Below, piece after piece: positions 18,797 through 25,961 of a stretch of 64,000 nucleotides of DNA. Below the pieces are notes generated by a model that did no database searches, had not been told where the DNA came from, and was given only the letters and a program-made list of their open reading frames with translations. This DNA is from Corynebacterium tuberculostearicum (GTDB lineage Bacteria; Actinomycetota; Actinomycetes; Mycobacteriales; Mycobacteriaceae), in assembly GCF_013408445.1 (NCBI RefSeq), contig NZ_JACBZL010000001.1, positions 1,736,001-1,800,000 on the forward strand. Reading direction: 5' to 3'. Both the position numbers and the translations under genes were made by a program. Numbering within the stretch: the stretch's first letter is position 1; each line of letters opens with the position of its first letter.

Positions 18797-19248
18797 CACA
18801 ACATAGGAGCATCAAGCCTGATACAGCAATCCAGGTTTTGGCAGGTGCCAGTTTTGATGAGCAAGAGATTCTCGAGTGGATTGATGAAGGCAAAAAAGTA
18901 GACCATGACATTTGGTACGAGGAAATTCCGATAGAGAATGCTTCCCATTCTCTCAGCTCGCCGAGTGAGGTATTAGTTTATTTCGATGGGTGTTCTTTTA
19001 ACGAAGGATGGGAACATGATTTCCAGTGGACAGATCCAGTAGGTCGTAGAGCCCTTATCCCCGACAAGTTTAATGGAGTTGTACGCCCCCAACCTGAAAC
19101 AGAAGGAGTGCAACGGGAAGACGGATATGTAGGTAATGATTACTATCTGTGGAGAGTTCCTTGCCCATGGAAAAGCCGCTACCTTTTAGCTCCGTTCCAG
19201 GATAGGAGTAATGAGGATGAGTACGAGGGACGTCCGTTTACGGTTTGA
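18793..19248 (+). CDS. Family-A small protein, copy 1, 5'-truncated by IS110
   Basis: Matches the two full copies (starts 23624 and 27373) from AIQVLAGASFDEQEILEWI to the end GRPFTV, but the first ~20 codons were replaced by the IS110 end. The frame now opens at TTG 18793, four bases overlapping the recombinase stop, giving 151 aa. It is the most diverged of the three (EEIPIENASHS, GCSFNEGW, FQDRSNEDEYEG). I do not recognise the family. It is small, acidic and rich in Trp/Tyr, with no signal peptide, a profile like immunity proteins. Whether it is still translated is unclear. Confidence 0.6.
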   Translation: MTQHRSIKPDTAIQVLAGASFDEQEILEWIDEGKKVDHDIWYEEIPIENASHSLSSPSEVLVYFDGCSFNEGWEHDFQWTDPVGRRALIPDKFNGVVRPQPETEGVQREDGYVGNDYYLWRVPCPWKSRYLLAPFQDRSNEDEYEGRPFTV

Positions 19249-19279
19249 GCGTAATTAAATCGTAAAATCATGATGCGAG

Positions 19280-19320
19280 AAAAGTGACCTTAACTAGAGC
19301 AGCTAGTTAAGGTCACTTTT
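19280..19320. terminator. Perfect 18-bp bidirectional terminator, copy 1
   Basis: Stem AAAAGTGACCTTAACTAG (19280-19297), loop AGCAG, exact complement at 19303-19320, ending in a T-run on both strands. It separates the convergent family-A and family-B genes. The same hairpin recurs at 24156-24196 and 27890-27930. Confidence 0.9.
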
Positions 19321-19374
19321 GTTTGTGCTAATGATTTTCATCAAAAGTAAATCCGATAAGACATCAGAAAATGG

Positions 19375-19809
19375 TTAGCCGTGACCCGTTAGCGGAATGT
19401 AAAGCTCTGCGTCTATCCTTCTGTCTGCTTTCATCCTTCTCAATTCCATAAAATGCTGAGGAACGTTGTTGCTGACTTCCCCAAGCCACTCGATTTTATC
19501 TCCTGATCCATAGTCCAAGTCCCCGACAAGTGGGTCGCCAGCAAGCCTATCCGCCCAACCTTTTACAGCAGTATCTTCCTCCGAAGAGACGCCCCCAGTA
19601 CTCGGTATTGGGAACATTTCCATACCAACATACGCAAGTCCTCGCGTAACTCTCATTACTGAAAATACGCAGTAGACGAATTGGGGAGTTCTCCAGGCCG
19701 CTCTAAGCTCGACAGCCCCTGGGGAAATCAGGTTTTCTTCAGCGAAATATCTCTTCAAAAGAGAATTCATATAGCCCCCGAAAGCTGATGAGCTCCACTC
19801 AGCCTTCAT
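19375..19809 (-). CDS. Family-B small protein, copy B1
   Basis: 144 aa from ATG 19809, chosen because MKAEWSS aligns with the start MAEAWSS of its paralogue at 28054-28491; an upstream in-frame ATG adds seven residues. Shared blocks: LLKRYF.xEN, YCVFSV, GLAYVGME, WxDxLAG, LDYGSxDKIEW, ending in IPL. It is convergent to family-A copy 1 across the hairpin, as is the paralogue to copy 3. The family is not recognised. Cytoplasmic, acidic, about 145 aa: consistent with an immunity protein (inference). Confidence 0.6.
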   Translation of the reverse strand: MKAEWSSSAFGGYMNSLLKRYFAEENLISPGAVELRAAWRTPQFVYCVFSVMRVTRGLAYVGMEMFPIPSTGGVSSEEDTAVKGWADRLAGDPLVGDLDYGSGDKIEWLGEVSNNVPQHFMELRRMKADRRIDAELYIPLTGHG

Positions 19810-19964
19810 ATTCCACACTCCACACTTCAATGTGCCAAAATTTTGTCCTGCACCAATTCACTGTATTTTACAGCCGAAAAATACCCTCAAGCGTTTATTT
19901 CTAGAATCGTGCTCTGATTCTTATCCTCTCCGAGACAGATAACACTTGCAAAAGTTGATTACAC

Positions 19965-20274
19965 CTCACAGAACGTTGTTCTCCTCGAGCTTGGTGAGAA
20001 GCTCCGGGAACTTGAAGGCGCTCCACACCTCGCGCACGTTGGGGGAGAAGGCATCGAGTTAGGTGAGCATGCCTTTTTCACGCGGTCATCGCTGCCGCCG
20101 ATGGTGGCCAGGGACAGCTCGGAGGTGTTGTAGAAAGACAGGCTGTGGCTGTACTGGATGATCGCATCCCACATGGATTCGGAGAAGGTGGTGTGCTTGA
20201 GCGTCTGCAACAACGCGCAGGTAGGTGTCGGCGGTTTGCCATACGGCCTTGTCAAGTGAGGTGGATGAAGCCAT
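19965..20274 (-). pseudogene. hsdM: Type I restriction-modification HsdM N-terminal remnant
   Basis: The minus strand begins MASSTSLDKAVWQTADTYLR at 20274. After a frameshift it continues LLQTLKHTTFSESMWDAIIQY and SLSLATIGGSDDRVKK-type sequence, and after another frameshift and a stop it ends LDAFSPNVREVWSAF, KFPELLTKLEENNVL. The order matches the N-terminal helical domain of HsdM (FSPNVREV...LTKLEENNVL). Only about 100 codons remain and no methyltransferase domain follows. The stretch 20301-20543 next to it holds nothing I can identify. Confidence 0.65.
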
Positions 20275-20543
20275 GGTGTGGTGTCTCTTTCGTTACTCAA
20301 GTATTAACTGGCAGGGTGCCTGGGCGGGTTATGCGCAGCAGGTGTAGCTACCCCGAACCGTCTTTGTCCTCTACTTTGCCTGACGTATAGGACATGGCGT
20401 GGCAGGTTTCGAGCTAAAAGACGATTACGGGTGGAGAGGGGAAATGTTCCCGAACTGCCGGAAAATATCCATAATTGGAATGGCGGTGAAACTGACCCTG
20501 GGCTAACAGATTTCAACCATCCCGAGAGGATGTGGACCTTACG

Positions 20544-21203
20544 CTAAAGGAGGGAGTTGATCTTCTCCCACAGGGTCTTTTCGAGTTCACCCTCAATAGC
20601 GATGAGCTCTTTGTGGAGTTCCTTAAGGGCATCGCCTCTCCAGGTAAGAGTCTTAAAAGCGGCGGCGCTATTCTTGGGTTCCCTTTTCACGGTAATGTGA
20701 TCACCGGACTGGATGGCATCCACAGGCGACCCAAGTAACTCATATGCTTCGGTATCCGTTATCTCGCTGTGGAAGCCATGTGCTACTTCATTGCGGAGAT
20801 CAATTGCGGTTTTCAGCCGATCCAAGAGGGACTCGGGCACATGGGGCTTCAGGCTCTCCTGCAGTTGAGTTCCTGAGCGTGTCCATGCTTTATCAATTGG
20901 CGGATCAAATGGGCCAGACTTTGAGACTGCAATGATCTGCCCCGCGACGTGTTCTGTCGCAGCTGCCTGAGAGATCACTAGGCCAATTTGGCGTAAATTC
21001 TGGGCGTTCAGCATTTCTGAGCTGCCCCGGAATTTTTCTAAGTCTGTTTGGTGGATGATTTTTTCGGATATCGCTTTTAGTATTTGTTTTGCTTGCTTGC
21101 GCTTGTTTGGGTCTTGGCCGAACTGGTCAGCGCATAAGTAGAAGAGAGCTTTTAACGCATCTGTATCATCAGGCAAGTTTTGGAAAAATTCGTTTCCGCT
21201 CAT
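20544..21203 (-). CDS. Hypothetical protein with HEPN-like R-x4-H motif
   Basis: 219 aa, all-helical, acidic, no signal or membrane segment. AAGGG lies about 9 nt before ATG 21203. Around residues 138-146 it reads DLRNEVAHGFH: R-N-x3-H is the catalytic signature of HEPN ribonucleases and abortive-infection/toxin proteins. No nucleotidyltransferase or other obvious antitoxin lies beside it. Function unproven; a HEPN-type stress or defence role is plausible. AT-rich codon use fits the island, not the core. Confidence 0.5.
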   Translation of the reverse strand: MSGNEFFQNLPDDTDALKALFYLCADQFGQDPNKRKQAKQILKAISEKIIHQTDLEKFRGSSEMLNAQNLRQIGLVISQAAATEHVAGQIIAVSKSGPFDPPIDKAWTRSGTQLQESLKPHVPESLLDRLKTAIDLRNEVAHGFHSEITDTEAYELLGSPVDAIQSGDHITVKREPKNSAAAFKTLTWRGDALKELHKELIAIEGELEKTLWEKINSLL

Positions 21204-21350
21204 GGAATGCGCCCTTCTGTCATCAACGATGGAAAATATGTCAAAATCTTGTCGGATTAGTTAACCTCATTGTCTAGCTGTTCGCGACATGAATGTTCAC
21301 TCGGCCCCCCTAGCTGTACTGACCGGAGACGTTGATTGAGACGGCTCACT

Positions 21351-22193
21351 GGTGCTGTTGCAAAGTTGGGGCAGTAGAAAGACCGGCGTGAAATAATCAG
21401 AGCCATGGGCATCTTCTCCGGTCGGCATTTCCCCCGTGACATCATCCTGTGGGCGGTGCGGTGGTACTGCCGCTACGGCGTGAGCTACCGCGACCTCGAA
21501 GAAATGATGACCGAGCGGGGTGTGCCAGTCGATCACACCACGATCTACCGCTGGGTGCAGAAATACGCCCCTGAGCTGGATAAGCACACTCGCTGGTACC
21601 GGCAGGTACCCGACTGGCAGGCCCGGTCCTGGCGGGTGGATGAGACCTATATCCGGGTCGGCGGCACGTGGTGCTATCTCTACCGGGCTATTACCGCCGG
21701 TGGGCAGACCTTAGACTTCTACCTCTCACCAAAACGGAATGTGGCTGCGGCCAAGCGTTTCCTGGCCAAGACGCTGCGATCGAATACGACAGCCGGGTCC
21801 CCGCGGGTCATCAACACCGACAAGGCACCAGCTCTGGCCAAGGCAATATCCGAGCTGAAGGCGGAGGGAATCTGCCCTCAGACGGTGGAGCACCGGCAGG
21901 TGAAATACCTGAACAACGTTCTCGAGGGAGATCATGGCCGACTTAAAAGAATCCTGGGACCGAAGGGGGCGTTCAAAAACCGAATTTCCGCCTACCGGAC
22001 GTTGAAAGGGATGGAAGCGATGCATTCATTACGGAAAGGTCAGGGCACGATGTTTGCTTATGGGCACCCCAATCCGGACGCGGTGATCGTCAACCGGGTC
22101 TTCGAGACGGCCTGAGAACGCCGGCACGCAGCGGCCATCAGGAAATGAGAAACTGGGTCGTCTCGGCTCTCCGCCCAACTTTGCAACAGCACC
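21351..22193 (+). mobile_element. IS6-family element (IS1628-like)
   Basis: 843 bp bounded by GGTGCTGTTGCAAAGTTGGG at the left and its near complement CCAACTTTGCAACAGCACC at the right. The flanks show no 8-bp target duplication, so the element sits at a rearranged junction; its right end cuts a small gene. Confidence 0.9.
21405..22115 (+). CDS. IS6-family transposase (IS1628-like)
   Basis: 236 aa, complete. DDE residues are in SWRVDETYIRVGGTW, PRVINTDKAPALAKAI and NNVLEGDHGRLKRILGP. IS6-family elements move replicatively and form cointegrates, which would explain the second partial copy at 23286-23446. Closest by memory to IS1628 from corynebacterial resistance plasmids. Confidence 0.92.
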   Translation: MGIFSGRHFPRDIILWAVRWYCRYGVSYRDLEEMMTERGVPVDHTTIYRWVQKYAPELDKHTRWYRQVPDWQARSWRVDETYIRVGGTWCYLYRAITAGGQTLDFYLSPKRNVAAAKRFLAKTLRSNTTAGSPRVINTDKAPALAKAISELKAEGICPQTVEHRQVKYLNNVLEGDHGRLKRILGPKGAFKNRISAYRTLKGMEAMHSLRKGQGTMFAYGHPNPDAVIVNRVFETA

Positions 22194-22450
22194 TTATCTG
22201 CAGGCCTCTGTTGAGACAGATTTCTTTGTGCTGCGCGCACGAACTTGGCGAGCATTCCGGCGTCGCGGGCCAGTGGGGAAGTCGCAGGCAACTCCGCTTG
22301 TATTGCTTGCAGGTGTTTGGCTGCGCTGTTGGCGGCGTCTAGCGCGTACTCGTAGTCTCCAGTATCCCCGTGCGCCCCAATAAACAAGGCGCACAGGTGC
22401 GTGTCTTGGGCTTCATGAACAATGTCGGCCATTGCCCGCTCCTTAGTCAT
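22194..22450 (-). pseudogene. Small hypothetical gene truncated at its 3' end by the IS6 element
   Basis: Starts at ATG 22450, which overlaps the stop of the upstream membrane gene in an ATGA. The visible product begins MTKERAMADIVHEAQDTHLC and runs as helices to RAAQRNLSQQRPAD, where the IS6 right end enters and supplies foreign codons. A GTG at 22492 in the same frame is an alternative start. Not recognised. Part of a four-gene minus-strand cluster reaching back to 23074. Confidence 0.5.
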
Positions 22451-22773
22451 GCCGTTTTCCAAGTGCTTTTTATTTTTGTCGAAGCCTTCCACGCTATTCC
22501 TAAGTTAAGGGTTTGAAGAACAGTAAGCATCATGATCCAACCAACCCCCTCTATGCCGGACTCTGGTTCCGCACCAGTAAGAAAAGCGACTGTGATTACA
22601 AGCCCCTGAACAATAAAAATTATTGAAGGGAATTTCACTTTAGCGGCCCCAATGAACAGCCCTATTCCGACCACCAGTAGGGCCAGGAAAGCCCCTATGA
22701 GCAAGTCGCCACCGCTCCTTTCGTCGTAATATTCAACCAGTTGGAACAGTGCAAACAGCGCCACTTGAATCAC
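22447..22773 (-). CDS. Small integral membrane protein
   Basis: 108 aa, GTG start two bases after the preceding stop. Three or four hydrophobic helices (ALFALFQLVEYYD; LLIGAFLALLVVGIGLFIGAA; SIIFIVQGLVITVAFLTGA; GWIMMLTVLQTLNLGIAWKA). No recognised family. Tight spacing on both sides shows one operon with the RHH gene upstream and the truncated gene downstream. Confidence 0.6.
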   Translation of the reverse strand: MIQVALFALFQLVEYYDERSGGDLLIGAFLALLVVGIGLFIGAAKVKFPSIIFIVQGLVITVAFLTGAEPESGIEGVGWIMMLTVLQTLNLGIAWKASTKIKSTWKTA

Positions 22774-22775
22774 GA

Positions 22776-22898
22776 TTAGCGCCCTTGTTCGATAAAAGCT
22801 TCTAGTGCTTCGGCCACAAGGGCCTGCAGGGTGACGCCGCGCGAGTGGTCCGCATCAGTCGCTCGAGCCTTGAGGTCAGCAGGCACGCGTACGTTCAT
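22776..22898 (-). CDS. Ribbon-helix-helix mini-protein or frameshifted C-terminal half
   Basis: 40 aa from ATG 22898: MNVRVPADLKARATDADHSR followed by GVTLQALVAEALEAFIEQGR. This is the sheet-helix-helix pattern of Arc/MetJ DNA-binding domains. It begins inside the end of the preceding frame (22895-23074), with a one-base shift in a C-rich run, so the two may once have been one ~100-aa regulator of plasmid type. It is short but the fold signature is clear. Confidence 0.55.
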   Translation of the reverse strand: MNVRVPADLKARATDADHSRGVTLQALVAEALEAFIEQGR

Positions 22899-23074
22899 CG
22901 ATACAAGCGCGGGGGGCGTGGCGGCGGCAGCTCCAGGGCGTGGAGGGTAGCGACTTGGACGTCCTCGATGGTGTAGTGCTCGCCTAGGCGATGAGCAGCC
23001 TCCGGGGCGAAAGACTCCAGGCGGGCGCGGGCAGCTTGGGCAGCGGGTGAGGGCGGACGTTTACGTGTAGACAT
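22895..23074 (-). CDS. Small hypothetical protein, possibly N-terminal half of a split RHH regulator
   Basis: About 59 aa from ATG 23074: MSTRKRPPSPAAQAARARLE and so on, ending in a Pro/Arg run just before the stop. The last codons overlap the RHH start. The abrupt PPPRPPRLYR end right at a homopolymer suggests a frameshift joining it to the RHH frame. Resembles small genes of corynebacterial plasmids. Confidence 0.45.
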   Translation of the reverse strand: MSTRKRPPSPAAQAARARLESFAPEAAHRLGEHYTIEDVQVATLHALELPPPRPPRLYR

Positions 23075-23128
23075 GATTTCATGTGTACACATAGGCGAGC
23101 TAGGTTGCTACTTTTTATTACTACCGCA

Positions 23129-23285
23129 CTAGCTAGCTAGCATTCTTTCTAGCACCTCCTCTTTCTCTAGGACGCGAGATTTTCCTACGGAAGTAAACTC
23201 GCGTACTTCGGTAAATCGCCTACATAAGGCGCGCTTTGTTTCTTCTGTTGCCGAGGGGTACCAATCCCATGGGCCGTCATTGGGC
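23129..23285 (-). pseudogene. 3' fragment of an unidentified gene
   Basis: The minus-strand frame reads NDGPWDWYPSATEETKRALC then RRFTEVREFTSVGKSRVLEK to ERMLAS and a stop at 23129. Upstream of this the frame enters the complement of the IS6 remnant, so the true 5' part is lost. Not recognised. Confidence 0.4.
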
Positions 23286-23446
23286 GGAAAGGGCAAGGCG
23301 CGATGTTTGCCTACGGGCAACCGAACCCGGACGCGGTGATCGTCAACCGGGTCTTCGAGACGGCCTAACGACGCCCACACGCCGCGGCCATCAGGGAATG
23401 AGAAACTGAGTCTTCGCTGCTCTCCACCTAACTTTGCAACAGCACC
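23286..23446 (+). mobile_element. IS6-family remnant, right end
   Basis: 161 bp nearly matching the last part of the complete IS6 copy, coding GKGAMFAYGQPNPDAVIVNR then VFETA and the stop, then the terminal repeat CAACTTTGCAACAGCACC. It differs by scattered substitutions, so it is from a related, not identical, element. Its right end touches exactly the first base of the repeated cassette (23447). Confidence 0.8.
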
Positions 23447-23606
23447 GTACAGCTCGCGTAAAGTGGAACAAGATTGCATTGGAGACGTCGAAACCTCATC
23501 TATCGGGGTAACTGAAGGAACAATTGTTACCTCAACGGGAACCTATTATGCGAGGGCTTATAGTAATCCGGCTCGCGTTGAATGTAAGGTTCCTGGCAAC
23601 CTTTAA
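23447..23606 (+). pseudogene. C-terminal tail of a lost gene (cassette copy 2), possible toxin tip
   Basis: Open frame from the IS6 end: YSSRKVEQDCIGDVETSSIG, then VTEGTIVTSTGTYYARAYSN, then PARVECKVPGNL and TAA at 23604. The same tail, with four amino-acid changes among about 52 residues, precedes the third family-A gene. The stop is 17 nt before the family-A ATG, an operon-like spacing. A gene tail kept together with a small downstream gene is what orphan toxin-immunity modules look like; the toxin identity is inference. Confidence 0.5.
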
Positions 23607-23623
23607 AAGATAGGACTCGGTTA

Positions 23624-24124
23624 ATGCAAATATCTAATATTTATCTCGCCTACGTCAAACGCTTCCTTCTAGACTCGCATGGTAGTGCAATCCAGGGTAG
23701 TGCAATCCAGGTTTTTGCAGGTGCCAGTTTTGATGAGCAAGAGATTCTCGAGTGGATTGAGGAAGGGAAAAAAGTAGACCATGACATTTGGTACGAGAAA
23801 ATTCGGATAGAGAACCCTCCCCATTCTCTCAGCTCGCCGAGTGAGGTATTAGTTTATTTCGATGGGTGTGATTTTGACGAAGGATGGGAACATGATTTCC
23901 AGTGGACAGATCCAGTAGGTCGTAGAGCCCTTATCCCCGAAAAGTTTAATGGAGTTGTACGCCCCCAACCTGAAACAGAAGGAGTGCTACGGGAAGACGG
24001 ATATGTAGGTAATGATTACTATCTGTGGAGAGTTCCTTGCCCATGGAAAAGCCGCTACCTTTTAGCTCCGTTCCAGGAAAAGAGTAATGAGTACATTGAC
24101 TACGGACGTCCGTTTACGGTTTGA
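23624..24124 (+). CDS. Family-A small protein, copy 2
   Basis: 166 aa, complete. From FAGASFDEQEILEWI onward it is nearly identical to copy 3; it differs at residues 15-30, where a 15-bp tandem duplication (23681-23695 and 23696-23710) repeats GSAIQ. Acidic, Trp-rich, no signal peptide, no membrane segment. Central motif HDFQWTDPVGRRALIP, C-terminal block NDYYLWRVPCPWKSRYLLAPF. Family not recognised; immunity function is a hypothesis from size, composition and the gene tail in front. Confidence 0.65.
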   Translation: MQISNIYLAYVKRFLLDSHGSAIQGSAIQVFAGASFDEQEILEWIEEGKKVDHDIWYEKIRIENPPHSLSSPSEVLVYFDGCDFDEGWEHDFQWTDPVGRRALIPEKFNGVVRPQPETEGVLREDGYVGNDYYLWRVPCPWKSRYLLAPFQEKSNEYIDYGRPFTV

Positions 24125-24155
24125 GCGTAATTAAATCGTAAAATGGTGATGCGAG

Positions 24156-24196
24156 AAAAGTGACCTTAACTAGCTGCTCTAGTTAAGGTCACTTTT
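24156..24196. terminator. Perfect 18-bp bidirectional terminator, copy 2, loop inverted
   Basis: Same stem as copy 1 (24156-24173 with 24179-24196), but the loop is CTGCT, the reverse complement of the AGCAG loop in copies 1 and 3. Strong terminator on both strands. Confidence 0.9.
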
Positions 24197-24261
24197 GTTT
24201 GTGGTAATGATTTTCAGGGTTAAGGGTCAAAATGTGTGTCTGGCTCGGCGTGTCGCTTGGG

Positions 24262-24465
24262 CTAGATTTGGCCTTTTTGGATGCCGATTGAATGGGTGTA
24301 GTTGGTGTCGATAGCGTTGTCGTAGAGGGTTGGTCGTCCTGTTTCGTGGTCGGCTTGGTTCTCGTTGTGGGTCAGGGTTTGTACTTTGGCGAGTTGGTCC
24401 TGGCCCCAGTTGGACTGCCTGGCGATTTCTACGGGATCGTCGGGCAGTTCTGTTTTTAGATACAG
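24262..24465 (-). pseudogene. IS1249-like transposase, C-terminal piece
   Basis: The minus strand reads YLKTELPDDPVEIARQSNWG then QDQLAKVQTLTHNENQADHE and ends DNAIDTNYTHSIGIQKGQI. It aligns with the C-terminus of the larger IS1249 protein at 58846-60027 (LPDDPVEIARQQNWSQDALAK...DNAIDTAYNHSMGIRKGHI). The catalytic core is missing. Confidence 0.8.
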
Positions 24466-24471
24466 CCATCA

Positions 24472-24599
24472 CGCTTGCCGACGTTTTCTCGGCTCCGCTC
24501 ACTACCATTGAGAACGGTGGGCACTTCCTGGGGAGTGACGGCTACCTCGAATTTCCGCAGTTGTGGCAGCACATTATGCAGTGGCTGCGCAGCCTATGA
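24472..24599 (+). pseudogene. RBBP9/YdeN-like alpha/beta hydrolase, C-terminal fragment
   Basis: Frame ending at 24599: LADVFSAPLTTIENGGHFLG then SDGYLEFPQLWQHIMQWLRSL. IENGGHFLGSDG holds the catalytic His region of RBBP9-type serine hydrolases. The nucleophile half is absent. Convergent to the winged-helix gene, overlapping it by 6 bp. Confidence 0.6.
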
Positions 24600-24923
24600 G
24601 CCCTCTGTCATGGCTTTGAGTGCGGCAACGTGCTGTGCATAGGCTCCTGTTCCAGTCTGGGTCAACGCGACCCAGACGGCGTCTTTCGCGCGCGTGGAGC
24701 CATATTCGCGGGTGCGGCTGATATAGCCGCTGTCCTCAAGATGTTTCAACTGCTTGGAAAGCGTATCGGCGGGAAGCTCGGTGAGTTCTGCAAGCACGGC
24801 GTATTTCATCTGCCTGCCGTCGGTTGCGCCTGAATGGAACAGCGTGGCACAAATTTTAAGCCGATTGATGGGGTGGATGACCGGATCTAGCTTGGCTGAT
24901 TGGTGCGTAGACTCCTTAGACAT
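24594..24923 (-). CDS. Winged-helix transcriptional regulator (MarR/ArsR-like, HTH_34 type)
   Basis: 109 aa. The wHTH is MKYAVLAELTELPADTLSKQLKHLEDSGYISRTREYGSTRAKDAVWVALTQTG, with helix, recognition helix and beta-wing easily followed. Upstream helices (IHPINRLKICATLFHSG) would dimerise. The start overlaps the stop of the membrane-protein gene by 8 bp, so they form one operon. The likely operators are three repeats at 24-bp spacing upstream of the operon. Confidence 0.75.
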   Translation of the reverse strand: MSKESTHQSAKLDPVIHPINRLKICATLFHSGATDGRQMKYAVLAELTELPADTLSKQLKHLEDSGYISRTREYGSTRAKDAVWVALTQTGTGAYAQHVAALKAMTEGS

Positions 24924-25320
24924 TGACGCCCTTTACGGCGGCATTGCGGTTCTCATACAACATCCATGCCATCGCCGTAGAGACAACGACGCCGCAGACA
25001 ATCATCCACGGCCAAGTATCAGGCGTCGGTGTTGTAGACATGATCATTGCACCGGGTAGCAATACTCGTGACCAGGTTGCGAGATCGTTGCTCGGACCCA
25101 TATTTGGATCGAGGCGCACGAATGGGTTTGCAATCTTATCCTTGAGGAGATAGCCCAGAACGAACGTCGGTACAAGAACCGCGAGGCCGTACCACCATGA
25201 CAGCTTGGTTAGCGCGAGACCGCCGCCGACGCCAAGCGCCACTATCGCCACCGCCCACCAGCTCTGTTTCCACGTGGTGCGCTTTTGAACGTCGTGAATG
25301 ATCTTAAGGTCGTCGCTCAT
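24916..25320 (-). CDS. Small membrane protein paired with the winged-helix regulator
   Basis: 134 aa from ATG 25320, preceded by GGGAG at normal distance. Four membrane helices (SWWAVAIVALGVGGGLALT; WYGLAVLVPTFVLGYLL; WSRVLLPGAMIMS; WPWMIVCGVVVSTAMAWMLY) after a cytoplasmic N-terminus. First gene of a two-gene operon with the regulator. Regulator plus small membrane protein pairs of this kind occur in many actinobacteria with unknown substrate. Confidence 0.65.
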   Translation of the reverse strand: MSDDLKIIHDVQKRTTWKQSWWAVAIVALGVGGGLALTKLSWWYGLAVLVPTFVLGYLLKDKIANPFVRLDPNMGPSNDLATWSRVLLPGAMIMSTTPTPDTWPWMIVCGVVVSTAMAWMLYENRNAAVKGVNV

Positions 25321-25362
25321 CGTTCTTCTCCCTAACGCCAACCTCCCTGGTTTGCAACTAAG

Positions 25363-25418
25363 GCAAGTGTAACACTTGCTGTGCATGCAAGTCTAATGCT
25401 TGCCAAGTATGCAAGTGT
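25363..25418 (-). promoter_or_regulatory. Three operator-like repeats at exact 24-bp spacing
   Basis: GCAAGTGTAACACTTGC (25363-25379) is a perfect 17-bp palindrome. GCAAGTCTAATGCTTGC (25387-25403) keeps the arms. GCAAGTGT (25411-25418) is a half site. All three start exactly 24 bp apart and lie about 43-98 bp upstream of the membrane-protein start, in its promoter region. Autoregulation by the winged-helix protein is the likely reading. Confidence 0.6.
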
Positions 25419-25469
25419 AAGGACTGTGCACAGTGGGAATGTAGCTACGCTCAGGGGTCTAACGGGACT

Positions 25470-25614
25470 GGTGGTCTGCTACTGTGACATCTGGCCGACT
25501 TTTATTGACTGAGGCTCCGCAGGCCTTACATCGCCATCGGGTAGTGCCTTTGCTGGTTGTTCCATTGCGTTTGGTATCACCGCCGCAGTAGCAGCGTGGT
25601 CGGTTCTTTGGCAT
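25470..25614 (-). pseudogene. IS1249-like transposase, N-terminal zinc-ribbon piece
   Basis: From ATG 25614: MPKNRPRCYCGGDTKRNGTT then SKGTTRWRCKACGASVNKSR and DVTVADHQ, with a CxC/CxxC zinc ribbon, the N-terminus of IS1249/IS256-like proteins. It breaks off where the inserted segment begins. Confidence 0.75.
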
Positions 25615-25961
25615 TGAGTCACCACACCACCGCCTACTACCACAGACTGGCAGCCACACTGGGGATTTACCGTGTTGAGGCCAGATATATGCTCCCAAAG
25701 CATATATTTCACGCTAACCTACAGGTCAGAACCTAAAAATCCCCGATCCCAGACACACTTTCTAACCCTTAACCCAATTTTCATCGATTGGACGAAATGA
25801 ACCAATGGCACAAACTAACCAGCTGGTGCTGCCGCAGAAGTCGCAGGAGCGACTTCCTTACCCCATGTGATTGTTATGTATCCCGTTTACAATACTGGTA
25901 CTCATGGAATGAGCGACAAGGCCCCCAGCTGGTTTAGTACAGATATTCCCACTTTGGATTT

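Larger units (their letters stand above)
15858..18814 (+). repeat. Left arm of a 2.96-kb inverted repeat (IS256 + IS110 block)
   Basis: The whole block, from GAGTGTCTGATGG to the GGAGCATCA end, recurs in inverse orientation at 28791-31746. The IS110 proteins are identical and the IS256 proteins differ at a handful of residues. The one-base length difference lies next to the IS256 stop codon. The pair encloses 9,976 bp of AT-richer DNA. Confidence 0.9.
24217..25775 (-). mobile_element. IS1249-like element remnant carrying foreign genes in its middle
   Basis: The ends GGGTTAAGGGTC (24217) and its complement (to 25775) are inverted repeats. Outside them, GATTTTCA (24209-24216) and AATTTTCA (25776-25783) form an 8-bp target duplication with one mismatch; the uninterrupted site exists at 27943-27950. 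Both transposase termini remain on the minus strand, but the centre is replaced by a hydrolase fragment, a regulator and a membrane protein. Confidence 0.75.

Noticed and set aside
20304..20516. 70-codon minus-strand frame between hsdM remnant and the HEPN-like gene
   Set aside because: No ribosome site, Ser/Pro/Arg-rich translation, no similarity recognised.
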